64,000 nucleotides of DNA from Ditibartonella choladocola (GCF_002007565.1 NZ_CP015625.1:992001-1056000); one strand, 5' to 3'; positions 27,695 to 36,519 are shown, numbered from the stretch's first letter. Made by a program: numbers and translations. Notes: generated from the sequence alone by a model not told the origin.

Positions 27695-29182
27695 ATGCAA
27701 AAAGATATTTTAATAGATAGCAATACGGTTTCCGCGCCGAAGAAAGCGACAGTTGTTGTTCTTGTTAACGAAAACAGGAAAACCACTTTTGAAGTCGAAA
27801 AAATGGTGGGAAAAGCACTGATCGAAAGGATCGTTTCGGTACGCGGCTTCAAAGGGAAAAAACTTGAAGTTGTCGATGAAGTTTGTGACGGCAAAAAGGG
27901 TTTTGACCGGTTGGTTCTTCTTGGTATTGGCAATACCGAACAGCTTGACGGTGACGACTGGATCAAAATTGGCGGTGCAGCATTTGCATCCCTCAAAGAT
28001 ACTGATTCAGCCGATATTTACCTGACTGTAGCCGGTGAAAAATTAAAAGACGAAAACATTCTCGATTTTGTTTTAGGGCTAAGGCTGCGCAATTATTCGT
28101 TTGATGACTATAAAACCGTTTCAAAGACCAAAGATAGCCACACAAAGGCGATGAAACTTGTCCTCCAGTTGGAGGATGCAAAAGCAGGCGAGGCTCTTAT
28201 TGAAAGAGCAAATTCGCTTGCCGATTCGGTTCTTCTTGCACGCGATCTTGTCAATCAGCCTGCCAACATTCTGGGAACCAAAGAGTTTGTCAAGGAAGTC
28301 GAGAAACTCGAAAAGATCGGTGTGAAAGTTGAAATCCTCGACGAAAAAGATATGAAAAAACTGGGCATGGGCGCTTTGCTTGGTGTAGCGCGCGGTTCCA
28401 AACGTCCGCCTTATCTTGCGGTCATGCAGTGGCAAGGGGGGAAAGCCAAAGATCGCCCATTGGCATTTGTCGGCAAGGGTGTGGTTTTTGACTCCGGTGG
28501 CATTTCCTTGAAATCGGGTGCAGGCATGGAGGGAATGAAAGGCGACATGGGCGGGGCAGCGGCCGTTACCGGCTTGTTGAAAGCTGTTGCTTCGCGAAAA
28601 GCCAAAGCCAATGTGGTCGGTGTGATAGGGCTTGTTGAAAATATGCCTGACGCAAACGCCCAACGCCCCGGTGATATTGTCACGTCGATGTCGGGGCAGA
28701 CAATTGAAGTTATCAATACAGATGCCGAAGGCCGGCTGGTTCTTTCGGACGCATTATTTTATACCAAAGAGCGTTTCAAGCCCGCAATTATGGTGGATCT
28801 CGCCACTTTGACCGGTGCAATTATGGTTGCTCTTGGAACCGAATATGCGGGGCTTTTCAGTAATCAGGATGAATTGGCCGGTCGTCTTGTGAATGCAGGG
28901 CATAAAACAGGTGAAAAGCTGTGGCGGATGCCTTTGAGCGAGACCTATGACAAAATTGTCGATTCCAAGGTTGCGGATATGAGAAACAGTTGTGGCCGTC
29001 ATGCCGGTTCGATTACCGCAGCTCAATTTTTGCAACGTTTTGTGGGCGAAACCGCTTGGGCGCATCTTGATATTGCGGGTACTGCGATGGAAGCACCGCT
29101 GAACGAATATAACCAATCCTGGGCTTCGGGCTTCGGCGTCCGCTTGCTTGACCGGCTGATTAGTGACAATTACGAGGCTTGA
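27695..29182 (+). CDS. pepA: leucyl aminopeptidase
   Basis: Cytosolic M17 metallopeptidase removing N-terminal residues. The 495-residue protein has the N-terminal macro-like domain and the C-terminal catalytic domain with the metal ligands in VGKGVVFDSGGISLK and the family signature NTDAEGRLVL. ATG 27695 is preceded by caggag. The following holC starts one base after the stop, so the two form an operon, as in many proteobacteria. Confidence 0.97.
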   Translation: MQKDILIDSNTVSAPKKATVVVLVNENRKTTFEVEKMVGKALIERIVSVRGFKGKKLEVVDEVCDGKKGFDRLVLLGIGNTEQLDGDDWIKIGGAAFASLKDTDSADIYLTVAGEKLKDENILDFVLGLRLRNYSFDDYKTVSKTKDSHTKAMKLVLQLEDAKAGEALIERANSLADSVLLARDLVNQPANILGTKEFVKEVEKLEKIGVKVEILDEKDMKKLGMGALLGVARGSKRPPYLAVMQWQGGKAKDRPLAFVGKGVVFDSGGISLKSGAGMEGMKGDMGGAAAVTGLLKAVASRKAKANVVGVIGLVENMPDANAQRPGDIVTSMSGQTIEVINTDAEGRLVLSDALFYTKERFKPAIMVDLATLTGAIMVALGTEYAGLFSNQDELAGRLVNAGHKTGEKLWRMPLSETYDKIVDSKVADMRNSCGRHAGSITAAQFLQRFVGETAWAHLDIAGTAMEAPLNEYNQSWASGFGVRLLDRLISDNYEA

Positions 29183-29183
29183 G

Positions 29184-29633
29184 GTGGCAGAAATCCTTTT
29201 CTACCATTTGACCCAATCAACGCTTGATGAAGCCCTGCCAGGGCTTGTCGAGCGTTCTTTGGCGCGGCACTGGAAAGTGACAATCCAGTTTATGAGCGAT
29301 GAACGTCGCGATGCAATGGATTCCTACCTGTGGGTCTATGCTGACGATTCGTTTATCGGTCACGGAACGGAACGCGATAAATTTCCGGATCTTCAGCCGG
29401 TATATCTGACGGTGGGAGAGGAAAACCCGAATGGTTCGCAGGTGCGTTTTCTGGTCGAGGGCGCGGATTGTTCCAACCCGCAAAATTATGAGCGTCTGGT
29501 CGTCATGTTCGATGGCCGCGATCAGGAACTTCTTGCAGAAGCACGAAGACAATGGAAATCCTATAAAGAACAAAATCATCAGCTAACTTATTGGCAACAA
29601 ACCGAAGATCGTCGTTGGGAGAAAAAAGCCTGA
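29184..29633 (+). CDS. holC: DNA polymerase III subunit chi
   Basis: Clamp-loader accessory subunit that links the polymerase to SSB. From GTG 29184 the protein has 149 residues (VAEILFYHLTQSTLDEALPGL...). The chi core is recognisable: LPGLVERSLARHWKVTIQ, LWVYADDSFIGHG and the C-terminal FDGRDQELLAEARRQWKSYKE. The start lies one base after the pepA stop with gagg upstream. Its stop overlaps the next start (TGATG). Confidence 0.92.
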   Translation: MAEILFYHLTQSTLDEALPGLVERSLARHWKVTIQFMSDERRDAMDSYLWVYADDSFIGHGTERDKFPDLQPVYLTVGEENPNGSQVRFLVEGADCSNPQNYERLVVMFDGRDQELLAEARRQWKSYKEQNHQLTYWQQTEDRRWEKKA

Positions 29634-29800
29634 TGCGCATAACCCCTGTTATTCTTATTTTTATCGGTTTTGCCGGTTTGATCTATCCGGAAAAATTTAT
29701 TGAAGACGGTTCCGGCGGCGGACGTTGGGTTTTCGTTATTATTATCGCACTCGGCGTTTATACAATTTTGAGAGCCGCCAGAAAAAATCGGGACAGATGA
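29633..29800 (+). CDS. small membrane protein, unknown
   Basis: A 55-residue protein (MRITPVILIFIGFAGLIYP...) with two hydrophobic helices separated by EKFIEDGSGGGR and a short basic C-terminus (RAARKNRDR). I do not recognise the family. Existence is supported by tight coupling: the ATG overlaps the holC stop by one base, and its own stop overlaps the next ATG (ATGA). The pattern suggests a two-helix hairpin with a short loop. Confidence 0.65.
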   Translation: MRITPVILIFIGFAGLIYPEKFIEDGSGGGRWVFVIIIALGVYTILRAARKNRDR

Positions 29801-30057
29801 ATTTTATCCGGCTATTACATCTTATCTGGGCTGTTTTCTTCGCTTTCCTGATAACGTCATGGATTGGCTCGACCCGTATTTTATCAGCTACGTTCCATAT
29901 CGAAAATATAGCCTTTGCAGCCAATGTTATTTTTATCTCTACAACAGTTCTGGTGGCTCTTTTACTTCATCTGGTTTTACCATCGGTTATGCCGAAAAAA
30001 ACAGCAGTGGCAGCTTTTTTGCTGCCACTGCTATTTTTCCTGTTTTTGCTCGCCTGA
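29797..30057 (+). CDS. small membrane protein, unknown, 3' end overlapping a terminator
   Basis: An 86-residue protein with three hydrophobic helices (LLHLIWAVFFAFLITSWIG; VIFISTTVLVALLLHLVL; AAFLLPLLFFLFLLA). No family is clear to me; a distant DUF4149-like fold is possible but not shown. The ATG overlaps the preceding stop by four bases. Its last 18 codons contain a perfect 12-pair hairpin followed by T-runs, so the coding end doubles as the operon terminator. Confidence 0.6.
   Translation: MNFIRLLHLIWAVFFAFLITSWIGSTRILSATFHIENIAFAANVIFISTTVLVALLLHLVLPSVMPKKTAVAAFLLPLLFFLFLLA
30003..30038. terminator. bidirectional terminator inside a gene end
   Basis: Perfect 12-base stem agcagtggcagc / gctgccactgct, loop of six T, then attttt on plus; on minus it is followed by gtttttt. 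It can stop both the pepA-holC operon (plus) and the MFS gene (minus). Confidence 0.88.
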
Positions 30058-30070
30058 TATTTTTAATTTA

Positions 30071-31360
30071 TCAGTGAGAAATTTCTTTGTCGGTAAAGCC
30101 TACAAAACATGTCAGAGAGATAAAGGAACTCAGTAACAGATAATAACCGATATAAGCGGTTCCGAAATTCTGGACGAGTGTCTCGGCAATATAAGGAGCA
30201 AATGATGCACCGACAATTCCCGCAAAGTTGAATGTCATCGACGCACCGGTATATCTGATTGTTGTGGGGAACGGCGAGGCAAGTGCTGCTCCGATCGGAC
30301 CATAGGTGAGCCCCATCAGGCCAAGGCCGACGGCTGAAAGTATAAAGCTTCCGAATACACCTCCATCCAAAAGATAGGGCATGAGAAAAGAAAAAAGCCC
30401 GATAAAAATCGTAACCCAGATCATCAGAGTGCGGCGTCCGATACGGTCGGATATTTTTCCTGAAAACGGAATGAGAAGGCCGAAGAATACAGCACCAACC
30501 ATCTGGATTTCGAGTGCTTGGCCGAAAGTGAGGTGAAGGTGGTGGGTTGAATAGGATAACAAATATGCGCTGCACAGGTAGAACAATACAAAGGTGGTCA
30601 TACCGGCAAAGCTGCCGAGGAAAAGCGCCCGCGGATATTTAACAAAGACATCGATCAATGGCACTTTGACGCGTTCGGCACGTTCAATAGCTTTTTTGAA
30701 TTCGGGCGTTTCGCTGATGGAAAGGCGTACCCAAAGGCCGATAATAATCAGGATAATCGAAGCGATAAAAGGTAGCCGCCATCCCCATTCAAAACGTTGG
30801 CTTTCGCTTAAAAAATTCCACATGAACCAGAATGTACCGGCAGAAAGGATAAGTCCTATGGGCGCACCCAATTGTGGGAACATTGCATACCAGCCACGTT
30901 TTTCCTTCGGTGCGTTTTCTGTTGCCAGCAAAACAGCGCCGCCCCATTCACCTCCCAGACCAAGACCCTGACCGAAACGGCAGAGTGTCAGCAATAACGG
31001 GGCGTACCAGCCAATGGATTCATATGTCGGTAGAAAACCGATAAGAACAGTCGAAATACCCATCGTCAGCAATGCAGCAACGAGTGTCACTTTGCGACCC
31101 AATTTGTCACCATAATGACCAAAGACGATTGATCCTAAAGGACGTGCGAAGAACGCAGCCGAAAAAATGGCAAAAGAACTTAGAAGCGCAACAGTCGGAT
31201 CGCCCTTCGGAAAAAATAGTACAGGAAACAGAAGTGCTGCTGCCGTTGCAAAGACATAAAAATCGAAAAACTCGATTGTCGTGCCGATCATACTGGCAAG
31301 CAAAATCTGCGCAACCGAATTATGAGGTTGGGCATTTTCTTCGACGATAGCTGTTGACAT
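30071..31360 (-). CDS. MFS transporter, metabolite:H+ symporter (MHS) type
   Basis: A 429-residue, 12-helix transporter. The first loop carries the MFS motif GHYGDKLGRKVTL with FFARPLGSIVFG before it, and the second half repeats it (SGKISDRIGRRTLM). IEFFDFYVFATAAALLFP near the N-terminus and the LGLGGEWGGAVLLATE segment are characteristic of the MHS family (ShiA, ProP, KgtP, CitA relatives), which imports organic acids, betaines or shikimate; the substrate is not readable. It stands alone between two terminators, which fits an accessory gene. Confidence 0.9.
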   Translation of the reverse strand: MSTAIVEENAQPHNSVAQILLASMIGTTIEFFDFYVFATAAALLFPVLFFPKGDPTVALLSSFAIFSAAFFARPLGSIVFGHYGDKLGRKVTLVAALLTMGISTVLIGFLPTYESIGWYAPLLLTLCRFGQGLGLGGEWGGAVLLATENAPKEKRGWYAMFPQLGAPIGLILSAGTFWFMWNFLSESQRFEWGWRLPFIASIILIIIGLWVRLSISETPEFKKAIERAERVKVPLIDVFVKYPRALFLGSFAGMTTFVLFYLCSAYLLSYSTHHLHLTFGQALEIQMVGAVFFGLLIPFSGKISDRIGRRTLMIWVTIFIGLFSFLMPYLLDGGVFGSFILSAVGLGLMGLTYGPIGAALASPFPTTIRYTGASMTFNFAGIVGASFAPYIAETLVQNFGTAYIGYYLLLSSFISLTCFVGFTDKEISH

Positions 31361-31396
31361 GATTGGAAAGTCTCCACCCTATTAATCGTAATGAAA

Positions 31397-31428
31397 TTAT
31401 AAAAATAGTTTGCAATAGTTATAAAAAT
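31397..31428. repeat. direct repeat upstream of the MFS transporter
   Basis: The ten bases ttataaaaat occur at 31397-31406 and 31419-31428, a period of 22 bases or about two helical turns, starting 37 bases upstream of the MFS ATG. Possible operator or upstream promoter element. Confidence 0.5.
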
Positions 31429-31914
31429 TTCTTTGTTGTGTCGAGTCTCGTTTAAATAAAAAATTTGGTGAACGATAAAACCATCAACATGTTGGGGTTT
31501 TTGTCTATAGACGTTAGCAGAGTTTATCTGTTCCGGCTTTTATTTTGCTTTAAGCGGGGTAGCTTTCGGGGTATCTCTCCGGTTTTGGCGAATAACAGCT
31601 TTTTGCCGCTTCGCTCACACCAAGAATTTCATGGCGAAAATTATATGATGAGGCACTTTATCTATATTTTTAACGTTTAAACGGCAGGTGCTGGCAGCTT
31701 GGAAAATGTGATGAATGGCGGTTCGACAAGTAAAAAATTGAACTTACTGCCTGTCGTCCGGCGATATTGATTTACCACGAGAGCTTGCAGCCCGATATGG
31801 TTGCAAATGAAATCGGCTTACGGAATTTCATGAAAACACTTGAATATAATCTTTAATCTGTTCATTGCAGACTAAAATTTTCCGTTCTTCATGGTTGACC
31901 GGACATTAAAAAGA

Positions 31915-31949
31915 ACCCGATAAAGCCTGTTTTTCCGGCTTTATCGGGT
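31915..31949 (-). terminator. intrinsic terminator after the ABC-F gene
   Basis: Perfect 13-base stem acccgataaagcc / ggctttatcgggt with a nine-base loop; on minus it is followed by tctttttaa. Located about 50 bases after the ABC-F stop. Confidence 0.9.
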
Positions 31950-32001
31950 GGTTGAGCAATAGATAATATATTGCTTGCTGCGGGTAATATTACATGGCTT
32001 G

Positions 32002-33888
32002 TTACCCGATAGCGTCCTCGTAATCGCTACTCATTTTAAGCCAGCGGCTTTCGGCGTCTTCAAGCCTGCTTGCAGCATCTGCACGTTCTTTAGCAAGCTC
32101 CGCGCCTTTTTCGGGCGATTTTGCATAAAGATCAGGCTTTGCAAGCTCGCCGTCCAGACGCGCAATCAGTTTTTGCAGCCTTTCTATCAAGGCTTCGGTA
32201 TCGGTTATCTGTTTTTTGAGCGGCGCCAGTTCTGCGCGTTTTTCGGCACTGGCCTTGCGTTGTTCATTTTTTGATTTTTGCGGGGTGGCCTGTTTTTCTT
32301 CTTTGACTACGGATTTTGCTTTTGTGAGGCCCAATATGTCATTGCGATAATCATCCATATCGCCTTCATAGGGATGAACTGTTCCGTTACTTACAAGCCA
32401 AAGCCGGTCGGCTGTTGCTTCGATAAGGTGACGGTCATGCGCAATGAGAATGACTGCGCCTTCAAAATCATTGAGTGCCATTACAAGAGCTTCACGGCTG
32501 TCAATATCGAGGTGATTGGTCGGTTCATCGAGGATGAGAAGATTCGGTCCTTCAAAAGTTGCAAGTCCCATGAGCAAGCGGGCTTTTTCACCACCCGACA
32601 ACTCTTTGGCTTTTGTCATCATTTTTTCGGTAGACAAGCCCATGCGGGCAACGGCCGCGCGAATTTTTGCTTCCGGTTGTTTCGGCATGAGGCGGCGTAC
32701 ATGCTCGATCGGATTTTCTTCCGGCCTCAAATCATCCATCTGATGCTGGGCAAAAAATGCAACTTTCAGATTGGGGGAAACTGTTATCGTACCGGCTTCG
32801 GGTTTGAGGCGCCCTGCAAGCAATTTTGCCAAAGTGGATTTACCGTTTCCGTTTGCCCCCAGAAGTGCAATTCTGTCGTCATTATCTATTCTAAGGTCAA
32901 GGCCTTTTAATACCGGTTTTCCCGCTTCATATCCGACATCGACTTTCGATAGTGCTATAATCGGCGAGGCGGCTATCTTTTCAGCAGAAGGGAATGAAAA
33001 AGGCTGGACGTGTTCATCTTGCCATACGCTCACAGGTTTCAGTTTTTCCAAAGCCTTCAAGCGCGATTGTGCCTGTCTTGCTTTGGTTGCTTTGGCACGA
33101 AAACGCCGGACAAAATCCTCCATATGCTTGCGATGGGCTTCCTGTTTAGCCGCCTGCTTCAGTTGCAGTTCTTTTGTTTCGGCGTGCTGGCGTTCAAATT
33201 GGTCATAATTGCCACGCCAGAGGGTCAATTTTTTATTCTCAAGGTGCAAAATAGAGTTTGTAGCACTGTTGAGCAATTCGCGATCGTGACTGATGATAAT
33301 GACCGAATAGGGGTAACGGCGTATATATTCGATAAGCCAGAGTGTTCCTTCAAGATCAAGATAGTTTGTCGGCTCATCGAGCAGGAGCAAATCGGGTTCG
33401 GAAAAAAGAACCGCAGCAAGTGCAACGCGCATACGCCATCCTCCGGAAAAGGACGATGCCGGTCTCTGCTGGGCATCCGCATCAAATCCCAATCCCGATA
33501 GAATGCTGGCGGCGCGGGCCTCGGCAGAATGCGCGCCGATGTCACCAAGACGCGCATGAATTGCGGCAATTCGCATCGGGTCGGTTGCGGTTTCGGCTTC
33601 CTTCAGCAATGCTGTACGTTCTTTATCGGCCGCAAGGACAATAGAAATGAGCGAATCATCAGTTCCGGGAGCTTCCTGTGCAACCTGTCCGATGCGGGTA
33701 TCTTTAGGGATGGTAACATCGCCTGTTTCCGGCGCAAGATCACCCATAATGACACGGAAAAGCGTTGACTTGCCTGCACCATTATGGCCGACAAAGCCGG
33801 TTTTCGTTCCCGTAGGGAGCGTGGCGCTGGAATGGTCAATCAGGAGACGCCCGGCGATGCGGACTGTAATATCGTTCAATATCAACAT
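32002..33888 (-). CDS. ABC-F family ATPase, YheS-like
   Basis: A 628-residue soluble protein with two ABC domains and no membrane segment. Domain 1: Walker A GHNGAGKST, signature FSGGWRMRVALA, Walker B LLLLDEPTNYLDL. Domain 2: GANGNGKST, LSGGEKARLLMG, LLILDEPTNHLDI. Between them lies the charged P-site tRNA-interaction linker (FVRRFRAKATKARQAQSRLKALEKL), and the last 90 residues form a coiled coil. The linker and signature wording match E. coli YheS best among the ABC-F proteins I remember, so a role in ribosome function is likely. Single gene with its own terminator; divergent from ndk. Confidence 0.93.
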   Translation of the reverse strand: MLILNDITVRIAGRLLIDHSSATLPTGTKTGFVGHNGAGKSTLFRVIMGDLAPETGDVTIPKDTRIGQVAQEAPGTDDSLISIVLAADKERTALLKEAETATDPMRIAAIHARLGDIGAHSAEARAASILSGLGFDADAQQRPASSFSGGWRMRVALAAVLFSEPDLLLLDEPTNYLDLEGTLWLIEYIRRYPYSVIIISHDRELLNSATNSILHLENKKLTLWRGNYDQFERQHAETKELQLKQAAKQEAHRKHMEDFVRRFRAKATKARQAQSRLKALEKLKPVSVWQDEHVQPFSFPSAEKIAASPIIALSKVDVGYEAGKPVLKGLDLRIDNDDRIALLGANGNGKSTLAKLLAGRLKPEAGTITVSPNLKVAFFAQHQMDDLRPEENPIEHVRRLMPKQPEAKIRAAVARMGLSTEKMMTKAKELSGGEKARLLMGLATFEGPNLLILDEPTNHLDIDSREALVMALNDFEGAVILIAHDRHLIEATADRLWLVSNGTVHPYEGDMDDYRNDILGLTKAKSVVKEEKQATPQKSKNEQRKASAEKRAELAPLKKQITDTEALIERLQKLIARLDGELAKPDLYAKSPEKGAELAKERADAASRLEDAESRWLKMSSDYEDAIG

Positions 33889-33947
33889 AACCTAAGGCTT
33901 TTGCATGGGTTTTGAACCGAAGGCAAGAAAAATCGCTGCAATAATTG

Positions 33948-33965
33948 TTTAACAAACTTGTTAAA
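33948..33965. promoter_or_regulatory. palindromic element in the ABC-F/ndk divergent region
   Basis: TTTAACA-aact-TGTTAAA, a perfect seven-base dyad, 60 bases upstream of the ABC-F start and 140 upstream of ndk. Operator-like size; no regulator identified. Confidence 0.35.
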
Positions 33966-34040
33966 GGCTCAAGGTCGTTATCAAGTCGAAATAATGCATA
34001 TAATTTGTCGAATTGTGCCTTAACGGGAAAAGGGTTTTAC

Positions 34041-34069
34041 TTGGCAAATGTCGGTTATACGGTTATAGA
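34041..34069 (+). promoter_or_regulatory. candidate ndk promoter
   Basis: TTGGCA (34041-34046), 17-base spacer, TATAGA (34064-34069), 36 bases upstream of the ndk ATG. Good match to the vegetative consensus. Confidence 0.6.
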
Positions 34070-34104
34070 GACGCAACTGAAAATATATTTATAAAGGTGG
34101 CAAA

Positions 34105-34527
34105 ATGGCTATAGAACGCACTTTTTCAATGATTAAACCCGATGCAACACGTCGTAATCTTACGGGTGCCATCACCAAGATGCTTGAGGAGGCAGGCTTG
34201 CGCGTTGTCGCTTCCAAACGTGTGTGGATGAGTTTGCGTGAAGCAGAAGGCTTTTATGCTGTTCATAAAGACCGTCCGTTTTTTGGCGAATTGACAGAGT
34301 TCATGTCATCTGGCCCGACAATTGTCCAAGTGCTTGAAGGCGAAAATGCCATTGCCAAAAACCGTGAAATCATGGGTGCGACCAATCCGAAAGATGCTGC
34401 CGAGGGGACAATCCGCAAAACATTCGCTTTGTCGATCGGGGAAAACTCGGTTCACGGTTCCGATTCGCCCGCAACAGCCAAAGAAGAAATTGCCTATTGG
34501 TTTTCCGGCACTGAAATTGTCGGCTGA
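34105..34527 (+). CDS. ndk: nucleoside diphosphate kinase
   Basis: Balances nucleoside triphosphate pools by a phospho-histidine mechanism. 140 residues, starting [16 protein letters not shown], with the phosphorylated His in [10 protein letters not shown] and the RxxMGATNP segment. Ribosome site aaagg upstream. Flanked by its own promoter candidate and a clear terminator, so probably monocistronic. Confidence 0.98.
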   Translation: MAIERTFSMIKPDATRRNLTGAITKMLEEAGLRVVASKRVWMSLREAEGFYAVHKDRPFFGELTEFMSSGPTIVQVLEGENAIAKNREIMGATNPKDAAEGTIRKTFALSIGENSVHGSDSPATAKEEIAYWFSGTEIVG

Positions 34528-34560
34528 TGATGACGTCACTGAAAAAATTCGAGTAATAAT

Positions 34561-34590
34561 AAAGCCCGGAACTGATACCGGGCTTTTTAT
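34561..34590 (+). terminator. intrinsic terminator after ndk
   Basis: Stem aaagcccgg / ccgggcttt, loop aactgata, followed by tttat. 33 bases after the ndk stop. Confidence 0.88.
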
Positions 34591-34678
34591 TCGGTTGGCA
34601 TTGAAGGCCGGAAGACAGAGTTTCCCGTTATTTGCTAAATTTTGTATTTGTTAAAGTTTCTTTCTGTTTTTCGATAGG

Positions 34679-35533
34679 TCAGAGATCCGGCACAAGGCGG
34701 GCAACATAATTGCCATTTTCATCTTTCAAAATAAGTCGGCCCAGATCATCGAACATGTAGGATTTTGCTTTGGCAAGCATTTCAATGAAGCGGCTTTCCT
34801 GTTGCGAAATCGCTTCTGCGCAGGCCATGAAAGTCATAGCTGGCGGGTCGAACGAGATAATGTCTCTCTCGTCATCAATAACAGCAGAGGTTGTATAACG
34901 ATTACAGCCGCCACTGCCGGTTATACGATATTTCGGATGGTCACCGGCCTTTTTATCTTCAGCTTTCGGCTCGACGGCGACAGTCAGATGGGAATTGTCG
35001 ATAATGCCGGTTCCGAACATATCTTCGACTTTCCATTCATGTCCGGAAATTGTCGTTGAAACAGGTTTCGGTGTTGTTGTCGATTGATTGACCATGCCCA
35101 ATACAAGTTCATAACGAGCGTTTTTATCTTCGGGAACAATCATCTTTCTTTCATCGCTTACAAACCATAAAACATCGCCAACGGCAATGCGTGCCTGAAG
35201 CGCGTATTTGTGTTGTGGAGCAATATTGGCATGATCGACCGGAAGATCAAATTCGATAGGAACCGAACCATTAGGCTGTTGCGCGATTTCTGCAACGATA
35301 GGGAAGGGGCCATCAGCATTGGTAACATCGACGAGTTGAACAACGAGATAGGCATGTTGCGGAAGTTCTATCCGCTGGAGATAGGTGACATCACCATGAA
35401 TGGTTAATGTTTCCGATGCAGCACTATATGTAGGTACAACTGTATTCATTATAAACGCCGGTAGAACAACGAGAGAAACACTTGCCAGCGCTGTCGCGCC
35501 AAATGTAAAAGCCGCCAGAATATGTCGTTTCAT
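34679..35533 (-). CDS. exported YbaY-META two-domain protein
   Basis: A 284-residue protein with an N-terminal hydrophobic segment (AAFTFGATALASVSLVVLPAF) acting as signal peptide or anchor. Residues about 45-145 resemble the YbaY/DUF lipoprotein domain (LTIHGDVTYLQRIELPQHAYLVVQL; HKYALQARI); residues about 165-284 resemble a META/HslJ domain (GHEWKVEDM, TGSGGCNRYT, MACAEAISQQESRFIEML). Both domains occur in envelope stress-related proteins; the combined function is unknown. No lipobox Cys is seen at the signal end. Single gene between ndk and moaE. Confidence 0.78.
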   Translation of the reverse strand: MKRHILAAFTFGATALASVSLVVLPAFIMNTVVPTYSAASETLTIHGDVTYLQRIELPQHAYLVVQLVDVTNADGPFPIVAEIAQQPNGSVPIEFDLPVDHANIAPQHKYALQARIAVGDVLWFVSDERKMIVPEDKNARYELVLGMVNQSTTTPKPVSTTISGHEWKVEDMFGTGIIDNSHLTVAVEPKAEDKKAGDHPKYRITGSGGCNRYTTSAVIDDERDIISFDPPAMTFMACAEAISQQESRFIEMLAKAKSYMFDDLGRLILKDENGNYVARLVPDL

Positions 35534-35784
35534 GAATTGATGTTACCCCTGTTGAACACAGATATATCAATGGCCAATGCCCCCGTTTGATTGAACCACT
35601 GTAGCTGCCGACAGTACGTCAACGCGCTACCCCATAAGTATGCCTCTTTTTCTGGAAAAAATAAGGCACAATGACCTGTGATCCACCAAAACCTGCGGAT
35701 ATATTTGTTCGTTGTTTACTTCTCTATTCCCCGATAAAAGACAATGGCGTCATAAGCATCGCTTTTAAAAGGATTCGGTTTGCA

Positions 35785-36264
35785 TTATTTTTTCGATTGC
35801 CCGGACTTTTTTTGCCATCTCACCTTCGTATGTTCATCAGTCGCTTTGGCTTCAACCCAGTTTTGTGGTGTCCCGTCACGAAGATGTTCTTTCTTCCAGA
35901 ACGGAGCTTCGGTTTTCAAAAAGTCCATAATGAAGTTCGCCGCGTCAAACGCTTCCCGCCGGTGAGGGGAGGCGGTTACAACCAGAACAATTTGTTCCCC
36001 GACCTTGATTGTCCCGAAACGGTGGATAACCGTGACGCCTTCCAGTGACCAGCGCGTCGAGGCATCGTCAACAATCTGTTTGATGCGTTTCTCGGCCATT
36101 CCCGGATAATGTTCGATTTCGAGAGCAGAAAGACGCCCGCCTTCGCTTCGGCATAAACCGCAAAAAGCCACAATACCACCCACCGAGGCAGAGTGATTGC
36201 GGATTTTGTCGACTTCGGCACCCATGTCAAAATCTTGCGGCTGGACAGAGATTTTAATTTTCAT
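35785..36264 (-). CDS. moaE: molybdopterin synthase catalytic subunit
   Basis: Large subunit of molybdopterin synthase, transferring sulfur from MoaD thiocarboxylate to precursor Z. 159 residues with the conserved GGIVAFCGLCR, LEIEHYPGMAEK, HRFGTIKVGEQIV and the catalytic Lys-containing APFWKKE. The start lies three bases after the moaD stop. It closes the uvrC-pgsA-moaD-moaE group; the other Moco genes moaC and moeA lie at 60996-62706. Confidence 0.96.
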   Translation of the reverse strand: MKIKISVQPQDFDMGAEVDKIRNHSASVGGIVAFCGLCRSEGGRLSALEIEHYPGMAEKRIKQIVDDASTRWSLEGVTVIHRFGTIKVGEQIVLVVTASPHRREAFDAANFIMDFLKTEAPFWKKEHLRDGTPQNWVEAKATDEHTKVRWQKKSGQSKK

Positions 36265-36267
36265 GTT

Positions 36268-36519
36268 TCAACCACCTGTCATCGGCGGAAAAAGGGCAAT
36301 TTCATGCGAATTTCCAATGAGGCTATCGTGATCGACATGTTCTTCATCAATAGCCACGCGTATAAGCTCCGGGTTCTCCAGAGCGAAAGCATAGTTTTCC
36401 CCAAGGGTTTTGAGATAGGAGAGAAGATCATCTACCGTTTTCACGTTCTGCGGTAATTCAAGAGTTTCTTCTCCGCGACCGATACGTTCGCGAACCCATG
36501 CAAAATATTGTAATTTCAT
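36268..36519 (-). CDS. moaD: molybdopterin synthase sulfur-carrier subunit
   Basis: Ubiquitin-fold protein of 83 residues ending in the required double glycine (FPPMTGG), which is activated as a thiocarboxylate. Starts MKLQYFAWVRERIG. Adjacent to moaE, its partner. Confidence 0.96.
   Translation of the reverse strand: MKLQYFAWVRERIGRGEETLELPQNVKTVDDLLSYLKTLGENYAFALENPELIRVAIDEEHVDHDSLIGNSHEIALFPPMTGG

Larger units (their letters stand above)
31361..32001. other. intergenic region upstream of the MFS gene
   Basis: About 640 bases. It contains a direct repeat near the MFS start (31397-31428) and the ABC-F terminator at 31915-31949. A 71-codon frame at 31465-31680 and a short frame near 31760-31810 show no support. 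It may include decayed sequence. Confidence 0.5.

Noticed and set aside
31465..31680. 71-codon ORF upstream of the MFS gene
   Set aside because: Composition is not protein-like for this genome and there is no start signal; left as intergenic.
31740..31810. Short frame reading ...GDIDLPRELAARYG... as a gene remnant
   Set aside because: Only about 20 codons between stops; too short to assign to any family.
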